The notes: generated by a model from the sequence alone, not told the origin. Numbered from the stretch's first letter, positions 1 through 62,717 are shown. The stretch: DNA of 64,000 bases from Haliclystus octoradiatus (GCA_916610825.1 OU744450.1:14947767-15011766), one strand, 5' to 3'. Made by a program: numbers and translations.

Positions 1-350
1 GACCGAATATATTCTTCAACGGATTCCCCTTGGTGTTGTCTCCTTTCGTTAAAAATCGCCCTTTCATGTATTATGTTTCGTTTAGGGATGAAATGTCCTG
101 TAAATTTCTCACTGATTTCTTTATAATATTCGTCTGCGTCATCTGGCTTTATTTTAGCATCCAACGATAACGTTTTAAAAATCTTTGAAGCTTCTCTGCT
201 ACCCATGCAGTAAATTAAAGCATCTCGTTGATTTTCACCAACTTGTTTATCAAGAAACGAAATTCTTCTGAACCGGTTAAAATCATCTAACCAATCTTCC
301 CAATCGGCCGGTTTAAATGAAAATTTCGCTGGCTGTTGATATTGTGCCAT
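1..350 (-). CDS. Gypsy-type retrotransposon gag, 5' part (runs off the left edge)
   Basis: On the minus strand an ATG at 350-348 opens a frame with no stop to the window edge (about 116 codons seen). It starts MAQYQQPAKFSFKPADWEDW and contains the W-x-x-W-x-x-x-F and CMG-R-A motifs seen at the N-terminus of capsid (gag) proteins in K02A2.6-like Gypsy elements of invertebrates. Gag packages the element RNA into cytoplasmic particles. The frame is undamaged as far as it can be seen, so this may be a young element; pol would lie left of the window. The start is the first ATG after the putative primer-binding site at about 431-445. Family recognition is from sequence pattern and was not searched. 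Confidence 0.7.
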   Translation of the reverse strand, partial: MAQYQQPAKFSFKPADWEDWLDDFNRFRRISFLDKQVGENQRDALIYCMGSREASKIFKTLSLDAKIKPDDADEYYKEISEKFTGHFIPKRNIIHERAIFNERRQHQGESVEEYIR

Positions 351-445
351 TTTGGCTAACGCTGATTTTAACAGTTAGTAATTAAAGTATAATGGAAAAT
401 ATAAAATAACTTGTAGTAATATAATAAATTTAACATCTGACACCA

Positions 446-603
446 TGTCACAATCAAGCTGATAGATTGATAGTATATAATTAAGACTTCAATACAACAT
501 GTTCTTACAGTTGCCACGAGGGGAATAAAACTAAAACATAGGTTACATACATATTCGATAATAGCAGTCACGCTCATATCAGGTTACACTTACTCAGGTT
601 ACA
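446..603 (-). repeat. Candidate 5' LTR with adjacent primer-binding site
   Basis: Read on the minus strand, this 158-bp stretch starts TGTAACCTGAG and ends GATTGTGACA, the TG...CA termini of an LTR. It is followed directly by TGGTGTCAGATGTTA (445-431), which resembles the TGGTGTCAGA primer-binding sites used by many LTR elements. The gag ATG lies 96 bp further on. The matching 3' LTR is outside the window, so the boundaries are inferred from termini and spacing only. The length is short for a Gypsy LTR. Confidence 0.4.
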
Positions 604-3000
604 TACAGTTAAGCTGTACGTAACAGAAAGTAATCAAAAATTTTATATCAAAAGATTCATCAAAGTATAACTGTTGCAATTGCACCATTCCAAACGGCAA
701 TTAAACACTTATTCTAAAATTAATTGAATATCCAACATTTTGCCTTTTCCTTCTGAATTTTTATAGCATTCCGCAAACTAGGTTTCCAGGTCTCTGGACT
801 TTGTCCAACCCTGCATGTGGATATTTTATTGTAATCGTACTGCATCCATCATTGTCAGGGTCCGACAAAAGGTTCCGCCTTCTGAGATCCTAGAGGCATT
901 TCAACATTTTCTTCTGAATTTTTTGTTGATGTTTGACCAATAAATCATTAAAAACATCAATTTTCTTCTGAATTTTGTCTAGCCTTCCCCAGGAGCCCCA
1001 CTTTTGTCGGATCCTGATCATTGTAACCTTTTTCATTCCAGTTTTTTCAAGAAGTTGATCAATGTCTTTGATGTCATCCATGCATTATAACTATGGTTAT
1101 ATGGCGATTCCTGTTGTTAAATATTTCTCAAACTAAGTGGAACTTTACTTTTTTGATTGTTGTTGCTGACAAAATTTCTTGTTTAAAATATGCAACCCTG
1201 ATGGCAGAGCAGAATAATGAAGTCCGGTTTCATCTGCATGGTATGACTGCAGCAGCTTACTTACCATGTGCTTTTAATTTTATAAATATAATCCTGTATC
1301 GTATTTTTCTACATAGCCAACACTGGCTTTAGCGGTATCCAAGTCAAGGTCACAGGCAAGTATCTCTGCTTTTTTAAGAAGCATATCGCTGTCAATTGAT
1401 TGGGATCCCATTTGCCAGCCCATCAACAGCAGCAATAATTTGTTTCATGAAATCCGGGGTCACATCAGTTTGTTTGTGAGTGAGAAGACATTTGAAACTG
1501 TATTACTGTATTGCTTTGACTGACTCACTGCTAACTGTGATTGCGAATGCCAGTAAAGTAATGTTCAAAGGCATTTATTTCTAATACAATGAAAAGTTGC
1601 TCTTGGAAGTGTTAAAATGATCATTCTTATTCAAATTGTAGCTATGATTGTAGCTATGTGAGATATTGTTAACACTCACGTCAGAACAATTTAGGAAGAA
1701 GGAAATGTAGGACTGATCCACTATTTTGCTTACCTGGAATGTTGTTCAAAATAATCTGAAATAAATAGAGTGACAATAAGACAATAGTAATATATTTTAA
1801 ATTAATATTATCTTAATTGTGTATAAAATATGATGGTACTAAATGTGAGAATGACACTTCTACAGCACATGAGCTATACTTGTTACAGTGACAACTTGTT
1901 TTCTTTGTTGTTCTTAATAAAACTAAGAATATTCCATTGTAATGGCAAGAAGGTATATTTAAGCACAAACAGGGTTGCAGTTCCGTTGCACTTGAATCAT
2001 GGCTATTTTCAATATTCATTAGTAGAATTTTATTTCCAAAGCTATATTAGTTTTATTGTTAAAGTTGTTGAAAATAGAAACAAATCCAAAGAAAGTTTCA
2101 TATTACAGTAGGCCTATAAACACTTTATCATCATCATTATCATTTATTCAGTAAAAACCTGATAAGCCTTAATTCAGGCCTTTTCACAGGGCTGATTAAC
2201 TATAATTACATAGGCCTACATTTAACAATTGCACACGTAAGTCACCCTCAATAGGATCGATCAGAGTGAACATATAATTAATAGATAATAACATCTTGAT
2301 CATTAGTACCCGGTTGAAGTAGTTTGCTCTCAAGGTAGCACCACGAAGTAAGCCTAAAAGAAAGAATAGATGTCAACATTAGGTTTAGGCTAATTAATTA
2401 ACTAAGTCAAAAGTGAATAGGCCTGTTGATCTAAAATACATCATAGTATGTTGTGCTGTTAAAAATATAGTATTTAAGCTGACAGCAAAAGATATATAAA
2501 TAATTTGCTTTACAAATTAAGTTACTTTTAAACAAATGTTTAGTTGCCTTTAAACAAATATACCGGTAAGTAAATTTCATGGGATCCTATTCGAATAGCA
2601 AATAGTTGAGTACACAAATAGTTTTAGAAGCTAACTATTCAAATAAAATTTCTACTATTCAATCTTATTTGTCTACTGGTTTCTCGTGAGTGAGGCTATT
2701 TTTGATGTTTGCAAACAATGGGCCATTGTTTTTGTAGACAATAGGTCTAGAATAAAGGTTTTGACTACACCCTTAAATCTTCAGGTCCTAGATACAACAT
2801 CAAACTCAGTACGTGTCTATTAGGTGTGTTAAAGGGGCTCATCGGACTGGCAACCTTTGTTTTTAAATAAAAATATTTTTTTCAAAACCTCACTTTAAAC
2901 CTCAACCTCAAACATTTGTTGTAACATAACCAAATAGGTTTTGTGTCTTCACAGCGATAAAATCTGAAATAATCACAAGGAGTATTTCGATGGCGATAAA
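604..3000. other. Intergenic stretch, mostly unrecognised
   Basis: No confident gene. The minus strand around 1430-1270 reads SDMLLKKAEILACDL then AKASVGYVEKY, which recalls the CENP-B/Tigger helix-turn-helix segment (K-A-x-x-L ... K-A-S-x-G-W), but it is short and followed by stops. It may be a relic of a pogo/Tigger transposase. A 63-residue minus-strand frame (1081-890) has no recognisable domain. The rest is AT-rich and without visible structure. Confidence 0.3.
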
Positions 3001-3841
3001 ATGGTGGTTACAATTTTAATTTAATTACAATTTTAGGCTGAATTAGACTCAGACACTGTTGTTTGCCATTGCATGAAACCCCCCCTTTCTAGTGGGGCTA
3101 GCTTTCATTTCGTAGGTGGGAGCTAGTTCACGTCCGTTAGATTACGGACGTAAGTAACAAAGTTTAGATAACAGCGTGGGAAGCTATTTTATACCAAATA
3201 AGGTAAGCAGCACAGATGGAAGAGCATGGGTAAGAAGGATGAAACAATGTGCTACTTTAGGCACACCTTGTTTTGGGTTAGTCACTCCTTTAGAGGAAAG
3301 CGTTGTTAGCGGTAGCAAAAGTTTAATTGAGCTTTTTGTGTGCAAGTTTTTTGGCAGAGCAATTTTTACTGTTATTATTATTCTTAAATTTTTTATTATA
3401 TATATTATTCACATAACTCGATTTCCCCCACCCTCCCTTTCCCTTGCAATGTTTTAGGTTTTCAGGTTGGTAAGTTCTTTTGTCCACATATGGGTAAGAG
3501 TTGGTAAGTTGATTAATGATAGTTAATTCCACTGGTTATCAGTGTGACAGGTGCTTGGTTGGACAGGGATCCATATATGGAGTGTGACAGGTTCGCCAGT
3601 AGCAATAGCAGCATAAAAGCATATAGAAAGCATAAAAGCATATAGAAAGCATATAGAGCATAAAAGCATATAGAGCATAAAAGCATATAGAGCATAAAAG
3701 CATTACAAAAGCATGAAAGCATACAGAGCAATAGAGCATAAAAGCATATTGAAAGCATAAAATATATAGAGCATAAAGTATATAATAGATATCCCACCAA
3801 CCAAGCACCTAGGCCAGAGCTCATCAGTGGATGAGTTTAAC
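3001..3841. repeat. 840-bp interspersed repeat, copy A
   Basis: The segment from ATGGTGGTTACAATTTTAAT to GGATGAGTTTAA recurs at 54351-55172 in the same orientation with only scattered differences, so this is a recently active family. Inside are a short hairpin (GTCCGT..ACGGAC, about 3133-3149), a run resembling a tRNA A-box (GCAGCACAGATGGAAGAGC, about 3207), a T-rich stretch, and a degenerate tandem array of AGCATAAAAGCATATAGA-like units (3600-3790). There are no terminal inverted repeats and no clear target duplication. The open frames across it are not conserved in the way coding frames are. The class is unknown; a SINE-like or other non-autonomous element is possible. Confidence 0.75.
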
Positions 3842-5420
3842 TACAAAAAGCAGTTTCGTGATTTGAAAAACCGTTAAAACATTTTCCAGTACAAACAATA
3901 TGGAATAAAGAATTTAGTTGAAAAAAACAATGAAGATAATTGTTTAATATTTGAACATGTTTACAAATCTATGATTGTAGGATTTCTTGCAAAGAAGATA
4001 AACAACGAAGCTCCATTTTGTTTTTGACAACGTCAAATCATAAATCAACGGCTTATATTTTGTATTTCAATTACATTGATATTATTGAGTTTTAATCGAA
4101 ACAAAATAGACATCATATGTGGCTACTGGTTGATTTCTGGATGTTTGAAATACAAGAGTTGCTATACAGCAGAATTGATTCGAACTGTATTTATTAGCCT
4201 ATTGACCGTTGTCATCCGCTTTATAATTCTGTGTTTCGAACCGCTATGTTGAATTAGTAGCAAGTTCTATTTTGATGAAATTTCTGTCTTTTTCACAGGA
4301 GTGATGTTTAGGCCATGTGTTATATTTGAAACCCTAATTATCGTCATATTTATTCACATTATATTTATTCAATTCGCAGCTTGCTTAATTTTTCTCCAGA
4401 GAAGCTTGTCAAAATTCACGGCTGAAATATCCATTCACTGAAATAATATGACGCTGATAAAAAAGCTGCGAGATTCCATTTTGAAAATTCCCATGCAAAT
4501 GATGCCGGCCCGGTTTGACCCCTCAAAAGTAGGGCCTACCCAACACTTATAGCAGCGCTGATATTGGACAATAAGAGCTTCTCAAAGTTTGATAACTGAG
4601 CTCTCAATCAAAGTTTCGTCACTCAGGATTCTCAACTTAAACCTTTTACAGATCATTTTCTCGCAAGAGGGTTCTGTTTAATAATTTTATAATGTCCATT
4701 TTCTGGGCTCAAACTTTCACTAATCAATTTCAAACCCAATTTGACGAAAAAAATGTGTGCTCTTTGCTTTTAAAATGATTGATCAATAGCATGTGTTGCA
4801 TTGTTTGAAATTTCATTGTAGGCCTACACGTTACTGTGAACCTCTGTTACAAAAATAACTCACAGCAGTTTTCCAAAAAAAATGAATCTCTTGTTCTTTC
4901 GAGGTCCATTTCTTTCACATTTTCATCACAGCACGACAAACAACTCTAAGTGAGAAGCAGTATTGGTATTGATATGTACCGGTAATAGCAGACAGTTTCT
5001 CATTTGAGACTAATTATTAACACCAATGAAAGGCAAAATACTGTTATAGGGAGAAATATTTAGCAAGGTTTGACCCCAAAATTTGTTGCTTCCCAGTTAC
5101 TATTAGATTCTAGTACAGGTAGATGCACAAAACTTCGGCGTAAAAAAAACAAGTTTTCTAATACGGTTGATATACTGGTACTTCTTATTTTTATAGCGCC
5201 AATAATTCCGGCAAGTCTTAAACGTGGAATACGGATAGAGACTTACGGAAGAATTGAAAAAGGTTTCTATTGTATATTTGAGTATCAGAATGAGACTACT
5301 GGTTGGTGATACGCCTTTCCTGCCATTTATTTTTACAATTTTTTCTATAACTCATTGGTGCGGACTTAATATTTTGGTAATAATCAAGATAATATATTCT
5401 ATCAGTAAGCTTCTACTTAT
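3842..5420. other. Intergenic stretch, nothing recognised
   Basis: AT-rich DNA with short frames on both strands that have no domain or homologue I recognise. No splice-flanked exon or repeat was identified. Confidence 0.4.
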
Positions 5421-5423
5421 TAA

Positions 5424-6252
5424 TTGTGTAATAAAAGTAAGCGATAAAATAGACGTTGTTTGAGCTTTCGACATTGCTTATGTCATAAATTGTGTCATGT
5501 CATATGTTCAAAAATTTATTTAAAAAGAAAAATTATTTAAAATACATGAGTTTAAAGCTGTTAAAGTTTCACAAAGTGCTAGAAACGTGATGCGTTAATA
5601 ACAATAGCTTATTTCACACAAAGGCAAGAACAATTTATTTTCAATATGCTACTTGGAAAAGCCGAGATTTGATTGAGTCATACCGAGTGTTGAGGTTTGG
5701 CTTGATTCCTCTGATTGCAAGCATTTCGTGAATTAAGCAGTCAAACTTGTCTTTGTATATTTTCAAAACATTAAAATTGTTTTCAGAAATGGATTGTCCA
5801 TGTTGTTGATTTACATGTGCGTAAGCAGCAGACCCTTTTCTCCTGTGCTCGTCAATGCGTTGATGCAAGTGTCGGCAGGTATATCTGACATAATTCCCTT
5901 CACAGGAATCACACTGGAAATATTTATATAAACTATTTACAACACATTGACGAGACAAGAGAGCCGGTTTTTGTTCACATCAGGCGAATCAAACCAAACC
6001 TCAACACTCAGTCTGACTCAAATCAATCAAATCTCGGCATTTCCAAGCAGCATATTGAAAAGCTAGCCTATTGTTCTTGCCTTTGATGAAATAAGCTATT
6101 GTTATTAAAGCATCCCGTGTCTAGCACTTTGTAAAACTTTTAAACTCATGTATTTTAATAATTTTTCTTTTTAAATAAATTTCTGAAGATGACACCATGT
6201 TGAAAGCTCAAACAACGTCTATTTTATCGCTTACTTTTATTACACAATATAT
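5424..6252. mobile_element. Penelope-like element fragment arranged as a head-to-head inverted pair
   Basis: The left arm (5424-about 5720) is the reverse complement of the right arm (about 5975-6252), with moderate divergence. Both carry the 3' part of a Penelope-like element. The left copy points leftward and contains the GIY-YIG frame at 5958-5641. The right copy points rightward and starts inside the end of the same domain. The 3' ends face outward and the truncated 5' ends meet in the middle. Near each outer end is a hammerhead-like core: the minus-strand left arm has GACAT-loop-ATGTC followed by GAAAGC (about 5490-5465), and the right arm has CTGAAGATGACACC..GAAAGC (about 6183-6208). 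Penelope pseudo-LTRs are known to carry hammerhead ribozymes. Confidence 0.7.
5641..5958 (-). CDS. GIY-YIG endonuclease domain of a Penelope-like element
   Basis: The 105-residue frame matches the C-terminal GIY-YIG nuclease of Penelope-like elements: YFQCDSCEGNYVRYTCRHLHQRIDEHRR, then a histidine-rich stretch, FNVLKIYKDKFDCLIHEMLAI and IKPNLNTRYDSIKS. In these elements the domain nicks target DNA for reverse transcription. The conserved Y-V-G-x-T is changed to Y-V-R-Y-T, the downstream Arg is replaced in context by H-Q-R, and the E of I-x-E-M is kept. The reverse transcriptase that should precede it is absent, so this is a truncated copy. The second Penelope locus at 61.5-63.3 kb carries a diverged relative. 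Confidence 0.75.
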   Translation of the reverse strand: MSRQCVVNSLYKYFQCDSCEGNYVRYTCRHLHQRIDEHRRKGSAAYAHVNQQHGQSISENNFNVLKIYKDKFDCLIHEMLAIRGIKPNLNTRYDSIKSRLFQVAY

Positions 6253-7207
6253 TTGTGTAGTCAAATAATTTGATTTTGTTGTTGTTTTTGAGATTACTGT
6301 TTCCATGCTAAATATCATAGTAAATTTACAGAATTTATACTTTTCAGTATAGCGACTCAATATGAAATATTTGAATTAAAAGCCGTTTTGATATTTTAAA
6401 TAAAATCTACCTGTCCATGCCTTTGTAAATAGTTTAATTTAAAGGGGCAAGATTGACCGGCGACCGCTGCGAGCACAAGTTGAATTTATGCTTAGCGTAA
6501 TTCAACCGTCTCGCTTTGAAACTATTGTTATACACAGGTCTAATCTGTTATAAATTCATGTCAACAATGTACATTGTGTTATGAACCATAAACACGCACG
6601 TGATCCTAAGTGCGTAGCGCCTGCCGGTCATTTTTGCTCCTTTAAATTCGTATAGCATGCTATGGACTATGTTTATGTCGAATAATAAAACATTTGAATA
6701 TTTTATAACTGTAGGCCTATATCAAAGTTTTCAAGCTGACATATCAAACTGAGAACGAAAAATAAGCTTAGTAATTGCCTATTTCTTCGACAATTGACAT
6801 GCCACACTGACTTGAGCTTTTAAAGTAAACAGTCAATAATATGTAATCACTCGGAATAAACCCAACACGAGTGTATAATTATGTTGAAGGATGATTTCTT
6901 TTGAATTGCGATACTTTTCTAACTCTTTCAAATAATCTAAGAATGCATATAAATTTAAAACAAATATTTCCTCCTTCTTGTTCATAACAACAACAGATGA
7001 AGCCATTTTGTATTACCAACATGTGAGAGATTTAGAGCAATCGCACACATTATTTTTTCAAGACATGCGCAATGTAAAGTGGCCCCATTATAGGCACTAC
7101 GTGACAGTTAATTAAACATAAATAATCAAAAAAGTAAAAAGTAGTCATCCCACAATTTATGTTTCTGGTTTTGTTAGAGATTTCAAAAGACTTGATCATA
7201 TTCACGG
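6253..7207. other. Intergenic stretch, nothing recognised
   Basis: AT-rich DNA without a recognisable gene or repeat boundary. Confidence 0.4.
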
Positions 7208-7215
7208 TTCATTGC

Positions 7216-7891
7216 GGTTACCAGTCGTATCGTCCAGTGGCGATGTCGTCCATTTCCGAGAACGTCCTACCGAATGCCATAACGTCCAGTTTCAAAAATG
7301 TCCAGGTTTAATAACAGATAAAGATCATTCACTTCGTTATTAAATAAATCAAAAATGGCAGTTTATATTGATATAAATATTAATTTTAAAACATCAATAA
7401 CTCTCAAAGGCAATAATGTTTTGTTTTCGTCAGTTTTCGAAATTTTACGCGTTCATTCCAATAAAGGCCAATTAAAGTTTGGTAAACTTACAATAAGTAA
7501 ATGATGTATAAACCTTCTTTTTAATGCTAGGTCTTGTGAAATCTCTTCTATTACAATTTTGTTCAAGTTAATTTGTAATACCTTAGTCTATTCAGCGTTG
7601 TAGTTTCATTGACTTGTTTTCGAATTTTCACGCGATCGACTTCCAGCGCGTAGTTTCATTGACTTGTTTTCGAATTTTCACGCGATCGACTTCCAGCGCG
7701 TATTTGGTCAAGTTATAATTCTTCTGATTAATATCTGATTTGATGCAATCATCTCCAGTAATCAATTTAAAAATATATTTTTAATTAATTAATTCAGCTA
7801 GAAATGAAAAACAAACATTTTTTCGCGACTGGGCGTTATTGTAAACAAAGAATATGGGCGATGTCCCGACTGGACGTTATGACCGGATACC
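7216..7891. mobile_element. Non-autonomous DNA transposon with 8-bp target duplication
   Basis: The element begins GGTTACCAGTCGTATCGTCC and ends with the inverted form of GGTATCCGGTCATAACGTCC. It is flanked on both sides by the perfect 8-bp direct repeat TTCATTGC (7208-7215 and 7892-7899). The inverted ends extend for about 75 bp and contain repeats of CGTCCAGT. The interior is AT-rich without a transposase frame. An 8-bp duplication fits hAT, P-like and some other superfamilies. The termini do not match the usual hAT ends, so I leave the superfamily open. Confidence 0.75.
7601..7700. repeat. Perfect 50-bp tandem duplication
   Basis: The unit starting TAGTTTCATTGACTTG occurs at 7601-7650 and again at 7651-7700 without a difference. 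It lies inside the 8-bp-TSD transposon, so it is a recent slippage, an assembly duplication, or an internal repeat of the element. Confidence 0.9.
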
Positions 7892-7899
7892 TTCATTGC

Positions 7900-9435
7900 C
7901 TACATGGCTTTGCTCTGGATGGCGGCGGCTTTGACATTTTACAGAAAACTTGATTTTTCAATTTTACGCTGAATTCAGTTGATTAATCAAAATTAAATAT
8001 AGCCAATGTTCAGACCATGAAAGAGAGCTTTCGAATGATGTATGATGTTCATGATTTCTTCGCATGGTTCTGAGATTAACGCGTACAAAGTTTTGAGGGT
8101 CATTCTTATATAGTAGTAGAGATATGCTTATAGCTGCATTGTGTCATTTTAATAAGTAGAAGTACTCTAAAAAGCATCCCATCACTAGGTCCTATTTTCA
8201 ATTTACCTGAATGCTGGTTGATCAATCATCTCATCTGTATCTATCTATTTTGTAGGCTTAGCCGACACGCAGGACCCAGAGGTGTAGCCTAATCACTCTC
8301 ACACTAGCTATGGGTGGCTAGGCTAGATGCGATAGCCTATAGTCTAAAGATTATAGATAGGCCTAGTCTATACCCCACATTTTATTTGCTATTGCATAAT
8401 TCTGGCAGTCATATAGGTGTGAAAATGGAGGTGTCAAGTCAAAGGGAATGTCTGATCTGCATCAAAACTTTGGGCACATTTTACGAAACTGGATGTTGCT
8501 AAAAAAATCCAAAAGAAGAGAAAATTGACACTCACTCACCGTAGCAAACACTTCTTGAAATCCCACTTGCCATAGTAATAGTAACCTAGTAACCCAACGA
8601 AGGTCTAGTCAAAAATAACTATTCCTTTAAAACGCACTTGAAAATCTGTCAACTAAAATTCGGCATTAATGGAAACCAACCATTTAACAACTAAATACCG
8701 TAACAAAATCAGTTTCTAAGATTTGAATCGCAGACTAGTAAATCGAGTAAATCGAGCCATGTGGATTGTGGACTATCCTCGGCTATTAGTCTCGTGTGCA
8801 AGATGTTGTCTACTTTGAACAAGAGACTGGCATGGCAGTCATGTAATCATATTTTTAATCATATTTTAGCTAAAGCATCACCCATGGTATTATTTTGAAA
8901 AAGCAATGGAAAAAGCACATTTCTACAACAATACAGTTAATACTACGAATTAACATTACAAATTATGAATACGCAGTTTCAGCCTATCCTATATTAATTT
9001 TCATTATTGAAAGGAGAAATGCATACTATTGGTATTGGAGCTTATCATCGACATCGACTATTGGTTTACTTGATCTGCTCCTGATTATTCTCAAGGTCGT
9101 CTCGACTCGACTCAGCTCTCAGACTCAGCCCAGAAAAATATTTACAATTTAGTTATGTATCTAATTTGTTTATAATATTATAATATTCGTTATTATAGAA
9201 AGCAATGAATCTTGCAGCATCTGTGATTTAACGATTACAGAGGCTAGCGCTGTTAATAATCCTAAAATACACTGTAACACTGTCAATATGTGACATGTCA
9301 ACATTGGCAATTATAATTATGAGTTAATAACAGTGTTGCACTGTATCCTAACACTAAATAAGTGTTTTTCACTGACAGCTTCACCACTTTCAGAAAACCC
9401 ACCAGGATTGACATTGCGTCATCACTGATGATAAA
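7900..9435. other. Region upstream of STK36
   Basis: No coding exon recognised. It should contain the STK36 promoter and 5' UTR. An in-frame stop (TGA, 9409-9411) precedes the start codon. TGCGTCATCACTGATGA just upstream (9415-9431) resembles a CRE/AP-1-type site, but this is only a motif match. Confidence 0.4.
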
Positions 9436-60890
<51,455 letters not shown>

Positions 60891-61161
60891 TAAATGAGAA
60901 AACACTGGTTACCGTAGCTTTTGCAATGTCTTTTGCTATAAATTAAAACAGCTTATGAGAATATACAGATCATAGGTATTGGAAAACAGGCACCAGTAGC
61001 TTAGGTGGTTCACAATCTGTTTGAAGAGAAGAAAGAAAGATTTCTATTTCATTCTTTAGATCTATTAATTGGATATTTGCTTGAATGCTACAGTATATTA
61101 TTTACAATTTAAACATTTGATGCATAATATGCATTATCTGTACAAATAAGATATTGATATC

Positions 61162-61229
61162 ATCATATCATCATTATCATATTCATTATCTGTACATCAT
61201 ATCATCATTATCATATTCATTATCTGTAC
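61162..61229. repeat. Two-unit tandem repeat, about 33 bp
   Basis: ATCATCATTATCATATTCAT followed by TATCTGTAC occurs twice in succession, within the gap between the STK36 and TIMM22 3' ends. Confidence 0.85.
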
Positions 61230-61332
61230 AATTAAAATGCTTATATGATATTTGCTCACCCCCACAGTTGTTAATGCGGTTATGTATGAAACAATGTGAA
61301 TATGAATTGAAAAGAGTCTATTTTTATACATT

Positions 61333-61409
61333 TCACCGTAAAAAGTAATCAATAGCAGTAGAAAATGCAGCAAAACCAGCGCAACCCAGAAGCGCACCTT
61401 GTCCACCAG
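61333..61409 (-). CDS. TIMM22: TIMM22 last exon
   Basis: On the minus strand, after an acceptor TTTCCTTGTAG, the exon reads GGQGALLGCAGFAAFSTAID then YFLR and a TGA stop (61335-61333). This matches the C-terminus of Tim22 (human ...GAIGCGGFAAFSAAIDYYLR), the last transmembrane segment of the Tim17/22/23 family. Tim22 forms the inner-membrane channel that inserts carrier proteins into mitochondria. The exon enters with two bases of a split codon. The upstream exons lie beyond 61409, probably past the right edge; I found none in 61410-64000. It is convergent with STK36. Confidence 0.9.
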
Positions 61410-61739
61410 CTACAAGGAAAGATAATACAATGTAAATATAGCAAATAAGAAATAAGCAGTCTCAATGTTATAACAGCGTAATCTTTCAAAAACAATTCTG
61501 AAAGTATTGGAAACAAAAATGAATTTGATTAGAAGTTTCTTCTTGAAACATTTTAATGCAAAAGTCAATGGCAACAGTTTCTCAATTTTATTAGTAATCT
61601 CAACGTCGTTTCGGCTAATGTCTCTAGCCATTTTCAAGAGAATTAAATTTTAAAGTGTACATAAATATATAGGTTTAAATTCAATAGATTTTGTAATTTA
61701 CATGTATATAAGTTTTAAAAATGAAATAGGTTTAATAAT

Positions 61740-62085
61740 TTGTATGTTAAGAATTTATATTTTAACAATTAAAACAATACTGAGCAGATTGAATCCGCTT
61801 GGGAGTTTAAGTTCGGTTTTAGGTCCTTAATAAATAGCATTTCGTAAATTCAACAATCCCATTTTGAATTGTAATGTCTTAAAACGCTAAATTGGTTAAT
61901 AACATCGTCCATTGTTTGTTGATGCTCTTTTACATGTCGTCCAATGGCAGAAGATGATGAATTATGTGTTTTTATTCTTTCGTGTAGGTGGTTTTTTGTA
62001 TATCCTACATAGCTTGACCTACACAAGCCTCATTTAAATTTGTAAACGACACATTGATTTGTCACCAGTTCAGGTTTTTCTTCAC
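61740..62085 (-). pseudogene. Penelope GIY-YIG domain, left copy (broken)
   Basis: It is the same domain as the right copy (SSYVGYTKNHLHERIKTH...) but carries a TGA in place of the first cysteine of the K-F-K-C-G-L-C motif (about 62032) and a second stop in WDC*IYEM. It is therefore inactive. Confidence 0.75.
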
Positions 62086-62097
62086 GATGCCTAAGGT

Positions 62098-62532
62098 TTA
62101 ATCTTTTAGTTTGCGGCTAGTAAAAATAGTTAAAATATTGACATTGATTTTATTACAAAGTGATGATATTTCATGCGTTAATTTGTTACTTGAGCTTTGG
62201 TCCTTGAAAGGCAACTTGAGAATGACGTCAGGATCTACTTTTAAAATTGGTTTCAAATTTTTAAAATAATTAAAGTTAAAACGGTCAAGATAAAAAGTTA
62301 AAAGTGATACTGGATATTTAAGATCAATAAAAATACGTTTAAAGTTGGCACATTCAAGGTTAAAATATTCTCCCGATGAACATAGACGGTAAGCTCTGTG
62401 TAATAAAGTTTTTAAAAGACCCGTTTTATAACGTTTGTCGACATTGATATTAAAATGTAATAAAAGGCCAGTATTAGTTTTCTTTCTGTAAACCTGCGTA
62501 ACTATAGTATTAAAATCTTTTTCTAAAAGCAA
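62098..62532 (-). pseudogene. Penelope RT C-terminal domain, left copy
   Basis: TQVYRKKTNTGLLLHFNINV, KTGLLKTLLHRAYRLCSSGE and ECANFKRIFIDLKYP fit the thumb region of Penelope-like reverse transcriptases (V-Y-R-K-x-T-x-T...; L-x-x-R-A-x-x-I-C-S). The catalytic palm is missing (5' truncation). The frame ends at a TAA (62100-62098) and the GIY-YIG domain follows in another frame. The right-hand copy has the same offset. Confidence 0.8.
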
Positions 62533-62717
62533 CCCAAGAAAAGGTAATTTTCCATTCTTTTTGTGTTTCTATCGTGAAGTTAATTGAACTTAATACGACT
62601 AAAGGACCAAAGCTCAAGTAACAAATTAACGCATGAAATATCATCATTTTGTAATAAAATCAATGTCAATATTTTAACTATTTTTACTAGCCGCAAACTA
62701 AAAGATTAGACCTTAGG

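Noticed and set aside
3207-3290. tRNA gene in the 840-bp repeat
   Set aside because: Only an A-box-like stretch is convincing; the B-box is poor, the spacing too long, and no cloverleaf forms by eye.
3323-3824. Minus-strand frames rich in C, Y, L, M in the 840-bp repeat
   Set aside because: They follow from the AGCATAAAAGC tandem array; the second copy keeps the frame only because the DNA is nearly identical.
3790-3841. CTGATGAGCTCTGG on the minus strand as a hammerhead core
   Set aside because: No GAAA after a paired stem II, and the second copy has CTAATGAG, so the core is not conserved.
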